DNA of 64,000 bases. Origin: Bacteroidales bacterium UBA3843 (GTDB lineage Bacteria; Bacteroidota; Bacteroidia; Bacteroidales; Paludibacteraceae). The position numbers and the translations under genes are program-made. The first letter of the stretch is position 1. Each line of letters begins with the position of its first letter. The stretch spans positions 36,425 through 100,424 of the forward strand of contig DGHR01000009.1 in assembly GCA_002392745.1 (NCBI GenBank), given 5' to 3'. A model generated the notes under the pieces. That model was not told the DNA's origin, ran no database searches, and saw only the letters and a list, made by a program, of their open reading frames with translations. Of this stretch, positions 34,144 through 41,781 are shown piece by piece.

Positions 34144-35487
34144 TCAATGAATCCATCCCGGATATTCGAAGTCGCAACCTTGCCATTCCGGATCTATTTG
34201 AACAAAAGTGGATTTTTGCTTACTTAATATCCAGTTGTGTATAAAATCCCTGCTGAGTTTTTGTTCCAACATAGATTTGATGGCTTGGAAATCGTCAATC
34301 AGGTTTGCACGGTGCACGTCCGTTTTTTTCTTCAGGCGGACAATGGCGCATACCTCACGGTTTTTTTGCTGGTCCATCATCACAAACGGCTGCGAGATAT
34401 CGCCTTCCTGCATGTTGTAAATCTGTTTTGCGATCTCGGGCGCGAGGTCTTGGTATTCAAAACGGCTGCTGCCAGTGTTCGGGTTGATCATCAAGCCTGC
34501 ATTCATGGCTGTGTTTTTGTCTTGAGAGAAAAGAATCACGGCTTGTTCGAACTGTATTGAATCTGCGACAACCAGTTGGCGGATACTATCCAACCGTTCT
34601 ATAGCGTTTACTTTGTCAGTGGCGCTGATGCGGGGGCGAAGGAGAATGTGGCGGCAATTGATTCTCTCTCCTTTTTTCTCAATCAATTGGATGATATGAT
34701 AGCCATATTCCGTCTGCACGATACGGCTCACGCGTTTGGGGTCGTTCAGATTGAATGCCACGTCCGCAAACTCAGTGACAAGTTGTCCTCGTCCGACAAA
34801 TCCCAGTTCACCGCCTCGTTTTGCACTCTCGGTGTCCTCTGAATATAATCGCGCCAGCATACCAAAATCGGCAGTGCCGTTCTGTACACGTTCTGTGAAC
34901 TCGCGGAGTCGTTGTTTGATTCGTTCTGTTTCTTCAACTGGAACAGTCGGTTCGAAACTGAGAATCTGAACTTCCACTTGCGCCGGCATCATAGGAATGG
35001 AGTCAACCGGCAGTGTATTGTAAAACCTCCGAATGTCAGCAGGAGTCGGTTTGATGTTCTGTGTCAGCTTGGCCTGCATCTGCTGGATAATCATCTGATT
35101 TCGCACGGTAGTCATCATTTCTTCGCGAATCTCACTGCTCGTTTTGCGGAAATATTCTTCCATTTTCTCTTTAGAGCCGATTTGGTTGATGTAGTAGTTG
35201 AGTCGCATGTCCACCTGATGACTCACGCTGGATTCATTGGCTTCTACCGAGTCCAGCACCGCCTGGTGCAAGAAAAGTTTCTGGATAGCCAGTTGCTCTG
35301 GGATGACACAATACGGGTCTCCGGGAATGGTAGTCCCTTCGTATTGTGCGCGCAGTCGTTCTTCCTCCACTTCGCTACGCAAAATGGCTTCATCACCGAC
35401 AACCCATATCACCTCGTCAATTACTCCCTGTGCATATACTGCTGCAAGGGAGAGGGAAAGGAGTGCTATAATACTAAATTTTTTCAT
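34144..35487 (-). CDS. surA: Periplasmic chaperone/peptidyl-prolyl isomerase SurA
   Basis: A 447-residue exported protein (signal peptide MKKFSIIALLSLSLAAVYAQ). A SurA N-terminal domain (20-160) with EMMTTVRNQMIIQQMQAKL is followed by a PpiC rotamase domain (near 170-290: FGMLARLYSEDTESAKRGGELGFVGRGQL, RIVQTEYGYHIIQLIEKKGERI) and a second, degenerate one. It guides outer-membrane proteins across the periplasm. It lies between a PpiC-like lipoprotein upstream (18 bases) and the OstA-like gene downstream. Confidence 0.92.
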   Translation of the reverse strand: MKKFSIIALLSLSLAAVYAQGVIDEVIWVVGDEAILRSEVEEERLRAQYEGTTIPGDPYCVIPEQLAIQKLFLHQAVLDSVEANESSVSHQVDMRLNYYINQIGSKEKMEEYFRKTSSEIREEMMTTVRNQMIIQQMQAKLTQNIKPTPADIRRFYNTLPVDSIPMMPAQVEVQILSFEPTVPVEETERIKQRLREFTERVQNGTADFGMLARLYSEDTESAKRGGELGFVGRGQLVTEFADVAFNLNDPKRVSRIVQTEYGYHIIQLIEKKGERINCRHILLRPRISATDKVNAIERLDSIRQLVVADSIQFEQAVILFSQDKNTAMNAGLMINPNTGSSRFEYQDLAPEIAKQIYNMQEGDISQPFVMMDQQKNREVCAIVRLKKKTDVHRANLIDDFQAIKSMLEQKLSRDFIHNWILSKQKSTFVQIDPEWQGCDFEYPGWIH

Positions 35488-35505
35488 CTGTTCGTGCTTC
35501 TGCGT

Positions 35506-36369
35506 TTAATAAAATTTCACTTTCTTTTCTTGCACTGCTTCGTTGTACAGTCGCTCACGTTCCTTTTGGAGAAACTCGACCTGGCGTCTACTCAATATCA
35601 GTTCCTCTATTTCCGGCCGCGCATATTCAATAGGCATAGCCTCGCCTTGTAATGCTTTCTGGCTTATTTGGAGAAGATAGATAGTGGTTGAATCAGCGAT
35701 TTCTATCAGTTCTCCGGTTTGTTTCAGCCGGTTTTCCAATTCGTTTTGTTCAATTGAAGTATTGGAAGTTATTTGCGAGGTGGTAAACCATTTATCGGTG
35801 AACAATTCGTATCCGCTGGCGTAGCGGTAAGCATATTTTTCAATGTTATCCATAGCCTGGGCTTTTATATCCTCCTTTGTGTCGTTCACTTCCGACAGCC
35901 ATTGGTGCAGTTTTTTCTGGTTTGGCGCTTCAGTTGGGATAATCACCAATAGTCCTTTGACCAAACTTTCGGACAAGCGGAAACGGTCCGGCAACAGTTC
36001 GTAGAGTTGCTGAACGGTGCTATCCGGTATGGTTTTGGGCATATTGCGTTCTACCAAATATTCCTCGTAAGCGTGCACATAGAGCGAGCGTCTATAGTCT
36101 TCCACCAAGCTCTCTATTGCCGGATTTACGCGGGCTTTGGCCTTGTCATACAACAGAATGTCTTTCGCCCATTGGCTGATGAATTGTTGCGCCACACGCA
36201 TGCTATCCTCGCTGTTCATACCAATAGTGAGCGAGTCCAATGTGGACTGGTATATGTATTTGCCATTCAGTTCAACAGCCACACCAGCCTGGTGTTTCCG
36301 CTGAAAGGCGCTACATCCGCTCAAAATGAACGGGATGATAATACATAAAAAAAAGTATCTCTTTTTCAT
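35506..36369 (-). CDS. PpiC/SurA-like lipoprotein
   Basis: About 287 residues. It begins MKKRYFFLCIIIPFILSGCSA, a lipoprotein signal with Cys near 19. The rest is helical and resembles the SurA N-domain (VELNGKYIYQSTLDSL, AQQFISQWAKDILLYDKAKA, YEEYLVERNMPKTI), with no convincing rotamase domain. Bacteroidetes often encode several such proteins in a row before OstA. A frame open to 36471 is excluded because the promoter (36411-36442) lies inside it. It heads the ppiC-surA-ostA-barrel group. Confidence 0.82.
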   Translation of the reverse strand: MKKRYFFLCIIIPFILSGCSAFQRKHQAGVAVELNGKYIYQSTLDSLTIGMNSEDSMRVAQQFISQWAKDILLYDKAKARVNPAIESLVEDYRRSLYVHAYEEYLVERNMPKTIPDSTVQQLYELLPDRFRLSESLVKGLLVIIPTEAPNQKKLHQWLSEVNDTKEDIKAQAMDNIEKYAYRYASGYELFTDKWFTTSQITSNTSIEQNELENRLKQTGELIEIADSTTIYLLQISQKALQGEAMPIEYARPEIEELILSRRQVEFLQKERERLYNEAVQEKKVKFY

Positions 36370-36410
36370 AAGGTAATGTCTTTGTATGCAGCTATCGTAC
36401 AAAAACCGTG

Positions 36411-36442
36411 CAAAATTACTACTTTTTTTTGATATATGCAAA
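36411..36442 (-). promoter_or_regulatory. Promoter of the PpiC-SurA-OstA group
   Basis: Minus strand: TTTG (36439-36442), 20 bases, TAATTTTG (36411-36418), 41 bases before the MKKRYF start. Confidence 0.82.
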
Positions 36443-36467
36443 TTTTTGCATATCATACCCTTCATAA

Positions 36468-37493
36468 TCATGCATGTAAAATAGTGTACAACAGATGTCC
36501 GTCCACCAGTTGATACGTATCCGGGAGCACAATTTTCGGCGCAGCCACTCCGGTACCGATAACCAACTCCGGAGCCACCTCTATGTGTATCTCATCCCAT
36601 ATCCCGCTCGCTAAAATGGAGTTGAGCAAGGTGGTCCCTCCTTCTACCAAAACGGAGTGAATATTTCTCTGAGCCAAGTCCGCCAGAATGAAAGGCCAGT
36701 CTGTTCTGTTGCGATAGACAATTGTTTCGGTTTCATCGGAGAAAATATGTGCATCTGCTGGTATGCGGTGGTGTCTGTCAAGGGTTATCCGAATGGGATT
36801 TCTGCCTTCCCAGTGTGTATTGAGCAACCTCGGGTTGTCGAGCAGTACCGTGTTTGTTCCTACCATGATTGCCATGTTCTCAGCCCGCATCCGGTGTACC
36901 ATTTTTTTTGTTTCCGGCGTGGAAATGGGCAAAGCTCCCTGCAGGTGTTCCCGGCTGTTGGAACTCGTCTCCGGGCTTCTAAATCGGTCAATGAAGCCAT
37001 CGGCTGTTTGTGCCCATTTCAGGATTACATAAGGTCGATGTTTTTCATGAAGAGCGAGAAAACGTTTGTTGAGTGCGCGGCACTCCTTCTCCATAAAACC
37101 GACCTCCACATCTATTCCAGCATCGCGCAACATCCGTACACCCTGTCCCGCTACCAGAGGATTCGGATCCAACATTCCGATAACGACCCGTCCAACTCCT
37201 TTTTCAATAATCAGTTTGGCGCAAGGCGGTGTTTTTCCGTAATGGCTGCATGGTTCCAGAGATACGAATAGTGTGCAGTCTGATAAATCCGTATTGCGAT
37301 GCTCGGACTCATCAAGCCTGCGAAAACAATTGACCTCGGCATGCCCTTCTCCATACTTTTCGTGCCATCCTTCCGCCAATATGAGTTCATCCCTATTGCG
37401 TAGCAGCACGGCTCCCACCATGGGGTTTGGGGCTACATAGTACTCGCCTCTGCGCGCCAACTCAATACAGCGGGCAATATATTTTTCATAATC
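36468..37493 (-). CDS. ribD: Riboflavin biosynthesis protein RibD
   Basis: About 341 residues, bifunctional. The N-terminal deaminase has the zinc motif GHAEVNCF (near 45-52) and SLEPCSHYGKTPPC (near 71-84). The C-terminal reductase domain starts near 150 (RPYVILKWAQTADGFIDR) and includes SVLVEGGTTLLNSIL near 285. Together they carry out the second and third steps of riboflavin synthesis. MDYEKYIARC is taken as the start (37493); an ATG at 37508 adds five residues. A promoter for it lies inside the divergent prmC gene (37669-37700), giving a leader of about 160 bases. Confidence 0.94.
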   Translation of the reverse strand, partial: DYEKYIARCIELARRGEYYVAPNPMVGAVLLRNRDELILAEGWHEKYGEGHAEVNCFRRLDESEHRNTDLSDCTLFVSLEPCSHYGKTPPCAKLIIEKGVGRVVIGMLDPNPLVAGQGVRMLRDAGIDVEVGFMEKECRALNKRFLALHEKHRPYVILKWAQTADGFIDRFRSPETSSNSREHLQGALPISTPETKKMVHRMRAENMAIMVGTNTVLLDNPRLLNTHWEGRNPIRITLDRHHRIPADAHIFSDETETIVYRNRTDWPFILADLAQRNIHSVLVEGGTTLLNSILASGIWDEIHIEVAPELVIGTGVAAPKIVLPDTYQLVDGHLLYTILHA

Positions 37494-37501
37494 CATATTT
37501 T

Positions 37502-37533
37502 TTTGCATATGTCAAAAAAAAGCAGTAATTTTG
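37502..37533 (+). promoter_or_regulatory. Promoter of prmC
   Basis: TTTG (37502-37505), 20 bases, TAATTTTG (37526-37533). The prmC GTG is only 4 bases further on, so the mRNA should be almost or completely leaderless. Confidence 0.82.
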
Positions 37534-37537
37534 CAGC

Positions 37538-38392
37538 GTGAAAGAAATAATACATTATATTGTTTCGCGTCTGGAGACGCATTATCCTGCAGACGAGGCA
37601 ACGGCGCTTGCATGGTGGATTGCTGAGGAGACAACCGGCTGCACCCGCACACGTTTGCAATTTGATTGCAAAGATACAACAATTTTTTCGAACCTGCAAG
37701 CCGGAACCCCATTTTTAGAGGAAATAATAGACCGTTTACTTCATGACGAGCCTATTCAGTATATTTTCGGTCATAGTTTATGGAACGGTCTGGATATCAA
37801 AGTGACACCGGCTACCCTGATTCCCCGTCCCGAAACAGCCGAGCTGGTGGACCAAATACACAAGACAGCAGGTATCATTCAGACGGAGAATGCACCATTC
37901 CGTGTGCTTGACATCGGAACGGGAAGCGGATGTATCGCCATAGCGCTCAAAAAAGCCCATCCTGAGTGGCAGGTTTTAGGTATTGACATATCGGCAGAAG
38001 CAGTAGAAATAGCAAAAGAAAATGCGCAAAGAAATGGTGTAGAAGTGGATTTTAAGGTGGCAGATATATTTGCGAATATACCCGATTTCAACGGAGTTTT
38101 CGACCTTGTAGTATCCAATCCTCCCTATATCTGTGAGAGCGAGAAAAAGGATATGCGGCCGAATGTACTGGCACACGAACCTTCTGCTGCGCTCTTTGTG
38201 CCGGATGATGACCCGCTGCGTTTTTATCGCCGCATAGTTCAATCCCGTATGGGCGAAAGGTTGTATTTTGAAATCAACGAGGCGTATCCCGAAGAGATGA
38301 AAACGTTGATGTGCGCCAACGGCTATACAGACATTATAGTAACCAACGACATTTATGGCAAACCGCGAATTATCCAAGGCCGAATGGCTTGA
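37538..38392 (+). CDS. prmC: Peptide chain release factor N5-glutamine methyltransferase
   Basis: A 284-residue enzyme that methylates the GGQ glutamine of release factors. The N-terminal helical domain is followed by the Rossmann core: LIPRPETAELVDQI (near 91-104), VLDIGTGSGCIAIAL (near 121-135) and the catalytic VSNPPYICE (near 190-198). The start is a GTG at 37538; there is no nearby ATG in frame and homology favours it. The end overlaps recX by 38 bases. A leftward promoter for ribD is embedded in its first 55 codons. Confidence 0.95.
   Translation: MKEIIHYIVSRLETHYPADEATALAWWIAEETTGCTRTRLQFDCKDTTIFSNLQAGTPFLEEIIDRLLHDEPIQYIFGHSLWNGLDIKVTPATLIPRPETAELVDQIHKTAGIIQTENAPFRVLDIGTGSGCIAIALKKAHPEWQVLGIDISAEAVEIAKENAQRNGVEVDFKVADIFANIPDFNGVFDLVVSNPPYICESEKKDMRPNVLAHEPSAALFVPDDDPLRFYRRIVQSRMGERLYFEINEAYPEEMKTLMCANGYTDIIVTNDIYGKPRIIQGRMA
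37669..37700 (-). promoter_or_regulatory. Probable ribD promoter inside prmC
   Basis: Minus strand: CTTG (37697-37700), 20 bases, TATCTTTG (37669-37676). It lies within coding sequence of the divergent gene, about 176 bases before the ribD start. Confidence 0.6.
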
Positions 38393-38801
38393 CAAGGCAG
38401 AGGCTTATTGTGCTCGCGCCGAACATTGCGCTGCAGACGTGCGCCGCAAGTTATATGAGTGGGGCGCACCTGCAGATTTATACGATGAAATCGAAGAAAA
38501 TCTGTATAAAAATGATTTTCTGAACGATGCGCGTTTCTGTGATGCCTATGTGCATGATAAAGTGGCTTACCAGTCGTGGGGGCGGCAGAAAATCCAAGCC
38601 GGATTACGCGCTCTCCAACTCTCCGAGAGAGCTATCAGTACTGCAATGGATGAAATAGACGAAGAGCAGTATTGCAAGAATCTTGAGAATTTATATCTGC
38701 AACGCCGCGCAGACAGCGAGGAGAAACGTTTACGTTTCTTGATGCAACGAGGTTTTGTGTATGAAGAAATAAAAAAAGTTGCAAAAAATTTGCATATATA
38801 A
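38355..38801 (+). CDS. recX: Regulatory protein RecX
   Basis: A 148-residue helical protein of the RecX family, which modulates RecA filaments. Three-helix repeats are visible: AEAYCARAEHCAADVRRKLYEWG, ENLYKNDFLNDARFCDAYVHDKV with WGRQKIQAGLRALQL, and KRLRFLMQRGFVYEEIKKV at the end. The start overlaps the prmC end by 38 bases, as in other Bacteroidales. Its last codons contain the first box of an orphan promoter (38789-38820). Confidence 0.9.
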   Translation: MANRELSKAEWLDKAEAYCARAEHCAADVRRKLYEWGAPADLYDEIEENLYKNDFLNDARFCDAYVHDKVAYQSWGRQKIQAGLRALQLSERAISTAMDEIDEEQYCKNLENLYLQRRADSEEKRLRFLMQRGFVYEEIKKVAKNLHI

Positions 38802-38820
38802 AAATTTTGTTGTATCTTTG
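38789..38820 (+). promoter_or_regulatory. Orphan promoter after recX
   Basis: TTTG (38789-38792, within the last recX codons), 20 bases, TATCTTTG (38813-38820). The next gene, rmlC, is 550-615 bases away and has a nearer promoter. Confidence 0.7.
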
Positions 38821-38910
38821 TGCTGTATTTTGAGAAGTTGTTCAGGCCTCGAAAAATCGTTCTATTTTTATTCCGTATAACTCATTGATTATCAGACATA
38901 GAAGCTCACG

Positions 38911-38954
38911 AGGTTCCTATAAGGTTCCTATGAAGTTCCTATAAGGTTTATAGT
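38911..38954. repeat. Tandem array, 4 x 11 bases
   Basis: aggttcctata, aggttcctatg, aagttcctata, aggtttatagt. It lies 90 bases downstream of an orphan promoter. Confidence 0.88.
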
Positions 38955-39104
38955 TACCTACTTGGCGCATAGAGGGAAGGGCGAGAGCCATTTCTGTACG
39001 AGAGCAAAGCGGGTGGTGTGAGACGTGTGACCGGCAAGAGGAAGAAAAATTGTTGTGTTTTGTAAGTACAAATGTTGAAAAAACGCAAAAAAAAGTCTCG
39101 TGTG

Positions 39105-39136
39105 CTTGCATGTGTGAGAAATTTTGTGTATCTTTG
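39105..39136 (+). promoter_or_regulatory. Promoter upstream of rmlC repeats
   Basis: CTTG (39105-39108), 20 bases, TATCTTTG (39129-39136). The predicted leader runs through both repeat arrays before reaching rmlC. Confidence 0.72.
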
Positions 39137-39231
39137 TACGCTTTTTTGAATAACAGCCCGTCGTAAGGTGGTGTGAAGGCGTTAGAAATAGTTATAGAAG
39201 TGCGGGCGGATGTAGAGGTGAGGAGGCGGAC

Positions 39232-39320
39232 ATGCAGCGCGGAGAGCGGATAGAAGAGGCGGAGATGCAGCGCGGAGAGCGGATAGAGGAAGCGGAGATG
39301 CAGCGCGGAGAGCGGATAGA
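39232..39320. repeat. Minisatellite, 3 x 33 bases
   Basis: The 23-base core that begins atgcagcgcggagagcggat recurs at 39232, 39265 and 39298, an exact 33-base period (11 codons). The three copies are almost identical, which suggests recent expansion. Confidence 0.9.
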
Positions 39321-39342
39321 ATAGGCTGCTGATGCTGTATAG

Positions 39343-39444
39343 AATGAAGATATAGAAAACAGAGTAATCATGGAAATCGCGAGGGACGAGTACTGCGCGC
39401 CGATTTCGAATGAAGATATAGAAAACAGAGTAATCATGGAAATC
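39343..39444. repeat. Tandem duplication across the rmlC start, 66-base period
   Basis: A 36-base word at 39343-39378 is repeated exactly at 39409-39444. Each copy contains an ATG followed by GAAATC (39370 and 39436). Since 66 is a multiple of 3, both ATGs are in frame with rmlC. Confidence 0.92.
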
Positions 39445-39984
39445 ATAAAAACTCCAATCGAAGGTTTGCTGGTAATAAAGCCGCAGGTGTTCAAGGACGC
39501 TCGCGGGTACTTTGTGGAGACATACAATGAGAAGCGCTACCGCGAAGCCGGTATTGAAGCGCGCTTTGTGCAGGACAACCAATCATGTTCCAGTTACGGT
39601 GTAGTACGCGGCTTGCATTTCCAGCGTCCACCTTATACCCAAGCCAAACTGGTGTGCTGTACGGTAGGCCGTGTGCTGGATGTGGCTGTCGATTTGCGCA
39701 AGGACAGTCCGACTTACGGCAAGTGGTATAGCGTGGAATTGAGTGAGGAAAATAAATATCAGTTCTTCATCCCCCGCGGTTTCGCACACGGGTTCTCCGT
39801 ATTGAGCGAGCAGGCGATTTTTACCTATAAATGCGATAACCTGTATCATCCGGAGGCAGACGGCGGTGTGTTGCTGAGCGACTCGGAGTTGGCTATAGAC
39901 TGGCAGGTGCCCGAAGAACTACGAATACTGAGTGAAAAAGACAAGAAGCATCCGCTATTACGGGAATTGGACAATCCGTTTTAG
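39436..39984 (+). CDS. rmlC: dTDP-4-dehydrorhamnose 3,5-epimerase
   Basis: A 182-residue cupin that epimerises dTDP-4-keto-6-deoxyglucose at C3 and C5. Motifs: DARGYFVETYNEKRYREAGI (near 16-35), FVQDNQSCSSYGVVRGLHFQ (near 37-56, with the catalytic His in LHFQ), FIPRGFAHGFSVLSE (near 114-128) and YKCDNLYHPEADGGV. MEIIKTPIEGL is the family start. A duplicated ATG 66 bases upstream (39370) would add 22 residues (MEIARDEYCAPIS...), so two isoforms are possible. rmlD follows 43 bases downstream. Confidence 0.96.
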   Translation: MEIIKTPIEGLLVIKPQVFKDARGYFVETYNEKRYREAGIEARFVQDNQSCSSYGVVRGLHFQRPPYTQAKLVCCTVGRVLDVAVDLRKDSPTYGKWYSVELSEENKYQFFIPRGFAHGFSVLSEQAIFTYKCDNLYHPEADGGVLLSDSELAIDWQVPEELRILSEKDKKHPLLRELDNPF

Positions 39985-40027
39985 GTTGTTTTGTAAGTTG
40001 GAATAGTAAGCGAAGACAAATTAAGAT

Positions 40028-40876
40028 ATGAATATATTAATTACAGGCAGCAAGGGTCAGTTGGGCAGCGAGATGCGTGTGCTGAGCAGTGCTCATCCCC
40101 AACACCATTATTTCTTCACGGATGTGGACGAGCTGGATATCACGGACCGTTCGGCGGTAAGTGCCTATGTGCAGTCGAACGCGATAGACTTGATAGTCAA
40201 TTGCGCTGCGTATACGAATGTGGACAAGGCGGAGGAAGACGAAGCGACGGCTCAGAAGATCAATGCCGAGGCGCTGAGTGTATTGGGAAATCAGGGCGTG
40301 CGCGTGGTGCATATCAGTACGGATTATGTGTTTTCGGGTGACGAGCACCGCCCCTGCCGCGAGACGGATAGTGTAGGTCCCCGTACAGCGTACGGCCGTA
40401 CGAAATACGAGGGCGAGAAAATCCTGTTAGCCGCCTGTCCGGAAGCGGTGATACTGCGAACGGCATGGTTGTATTCGTCGTATGGCAACAACTTTGTGAA
40501 GACGATGATTCGCTTGGGGAAAGAGAAGAAGGAGTTGGGAGTAGTGTATGACCAGATAGGCACTCCGACATACGCAGCAGATTTGGCCCGGGCGATATTT
40601 GTGGTGATTGAATCACCGATATGGCATCCGGGTATCTATCATTTTACGAACGAGGGTGTGTGCTCATGGTATGATTTTACGCTTGCCATCCATGCGTTGC
40701 ACGGAGGCATAGAGTGCCAAGTTCGCCCGATTTTATCGGAAGAATATCCATACAAGACTCCGCGTCCCCATTACAGCGTGCTAGACAAATCGAAATTCAA
40801 GAAGACATTCGGTGTGGCTATTCCGCACTGGATGGACGGGTTGAAGAGATGTATGCGTGTACTGAACAATGAATAA
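40028..40876 (+). CDS. rmlD: dTDP-4-dehydrorhamnose reductase
   Basis: A 282-residue NAD(P)H-dependent enzyme that completes dTDP-L-rhamnose. NILITGSKGQLGSEM (2-16) binds the cofactor, NCAAYTNVDKAEED lies near 58-71, and the active site is HISTDYVFSGD (near 95-105) with YGRTKYEGE (near 121-129). It shares a transcript with rmlC, and its stop overlaps the DUF2461 gene by 8 bases. Confidence 0.96.
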   Translation: MNILITGSKGQLGSEMRVLSSAHPQHHYFFTDVDELDITDRSAVSAYVQSNAIDLIVNCAAYTNVDKAEEDEATAQKINAEALSVLGNQGVRVVHISTDYVFSGDEHRPCRETDSVGPRTAYGRTKYEGEKILLAACPEAVILRTAWLYSSYGNNFVKTMIRLGKEKKELGVVYDQIGTPTYAADLARAIFVVIESPIWHPGIYHFTNEGVCSWYDFTLAIHALHGGIECQVRPILSEEYPYKTPRPHYSVLDKSKFKKTFGVAIPHWMDGLKRCMRVLNNE

Positions 40877-41603
40877 TGGATATGTGATGCGCGAGACACT
40901 GAATTTTCTGGCAGAGTTGGCTGTGAACAATAACAAAGAATGGTTTGACGCCAACCGCGAGTGGTATCAATCATGCCGCGACCGTTTTGTGGCCTTCTCG
41001 ACTGAATACCTGCGGCGTTTGACAGAGATGGACCCGGCGCTGGCTCCCTTGCAGCCGAAGGACTGCATATGGCGTATCAACCGAGATATTCGTTTTTCGG
41101 CAGACAAGCGTCCGTATAAAGAGTGGTTTGGTTGTTTTCCTGCAGTCGGAGTTCCGGGTCAGCCGAAGACGTGGGGAAAAAAATCAATGCGCGGCGGTTA
41201 TTACGTGCATATCCAGCCGGGGCAATGTATGTTTGCCGGCGGAATATGGGACCCAGGCAAAGAGTTGCTGAAAGCTCTCCGGTCGGAGATAGAGGCGAAC
41301 TATGAAGAGGTGGAGAAGATCATGGGTTCGAAGAAATGGAAGAAATATTTCAGTCAGGATTTCGATTCGTATTGGGGAACGGGCTTAAAGAAAGTACCGG
41401 CAGGTTTTGACCCGGATTTTGTGCATGCAGAGTGGCTGAAACACAAGATGTACACCTTCAGCCATCCACTGAGTGACGACGAGGTGTGTTCTCCCGATTT
41501 CATCGATAAAATCATGGATATAGCCATCACTGCAAAACCGATGAATGATTTTCTGAATTACACCTTTGAGGAATACGGCGAGTTTCCTTCGCACTGCAGA
41601 TAA
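40869..41603 (+). CDS. DUF2461 family protein
   Basis: A 244-residue protein of the DUF2461 (TIGR02453) family, known by NNKEWFDANREWYQ (near 17-30), WRINRDIRFSADKRPYKEWFG (near 60-80), GGYYVHIQPGQCMFAGGIWDP (near 101-121) and a C-terminal LKHKMYTFSHPLSD. The biochemical role is unknown. It overlaps rmlD by 8 bases, which looks like a chance operon partner rather than a sugar-pathway enzyme. ATG codons at 40869 and 40887 are both possible. Confidence 0.88.
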   Translation: MNNGYVMRETLNFLAELAVNNNKEWFDANREWYQSCRDRFVAFSTEYLRRLTEMDPALAPLQPKDCIWRINRDIRFSADKRPYKEWFGCFPAVGVPGQPKTWGKKSMRGGYYVHIQPGQCMFAGGIWDPGKELLKALRSEIEANYEEVEKIMGSKKWKKYFSQDFDSYWGTGLKKVPAGFDPDFVHAEWLKHKMYTFSHPLSDDEVCSPDFIDKIMDIAITAKPMNDFLNYTFEEYGEFPSHCR

Positions 41604-41615
41604 CATAGAAAATCA

Positions 41616-41687
41616 GACTTGCTAGTTCAATGGATAGAACGGGGCTCTCCTAAAGCTCAAATCCGGGTTCGATTCCCGGGCGGGTCA
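41616..41687 (+). tRNA. tRNA-Arg (CCT)
   Basis: A full cloverleaf. Anticodon stem GGGCT/AGCTC encloses the loop CTCCTAA, so the anticodon is CCT (reads AGG). The T-arm is CCGGG-TTCGATT-CCCGG. Acceptor GACTTGC pairs with GCGGGTC, including G-T pairs. Discriminator A is at 41687; CCA is not encoded. It starts 12 bases after the DUF2461 stop. Confidence 0.94.
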
Positions 41688-41781
41688 CGATTATTACGCA
41701 TCCCGAGAGGGTAAACGGTTCAGGCTTCCCAAATGGGAAAATACCGAAGCACAATTCGAAAAACACCAAACATACCAAACC

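Larger units (their letters stand above)
38802..39435. other. Repeat-rich 634-base spacer before rmlC
   Basis: Contents in order: the second half of an orphan promoter, a 4 x 11-base array (38911-38954), the rmlC promoter (39105-39136), a 3 x 33-base array (39232-39320) and the first copy of a 66-base duplication that contains an ATG in frame with rmlC. A 30-codon frame (39232-39324) consists only of the 33-base repeat (MQRGERIEEAE repeated); I do not call it a gene. Confidence 0.75.

Noticed and set aside
37509..37668. FMN riboswitch before ribD
   Set aside because: The leader is prmC coding sequence on the other strand and shows none of the conserved RFN words.
39232..39324. 30-codon repeat peptide (MQRGERIEEAE units)
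   Set aside because: Open only because the 33-base repeat is a multiple of three; no signal that it is translated. Kept as a repeat, not a gene.
38917..39582. 221-codon minus-strand frame over the rmlC upstream repeats
   Set aside because: Its middle is a translation of the 33-base repeat on the wrong strand and it runs into rmlC antisense.
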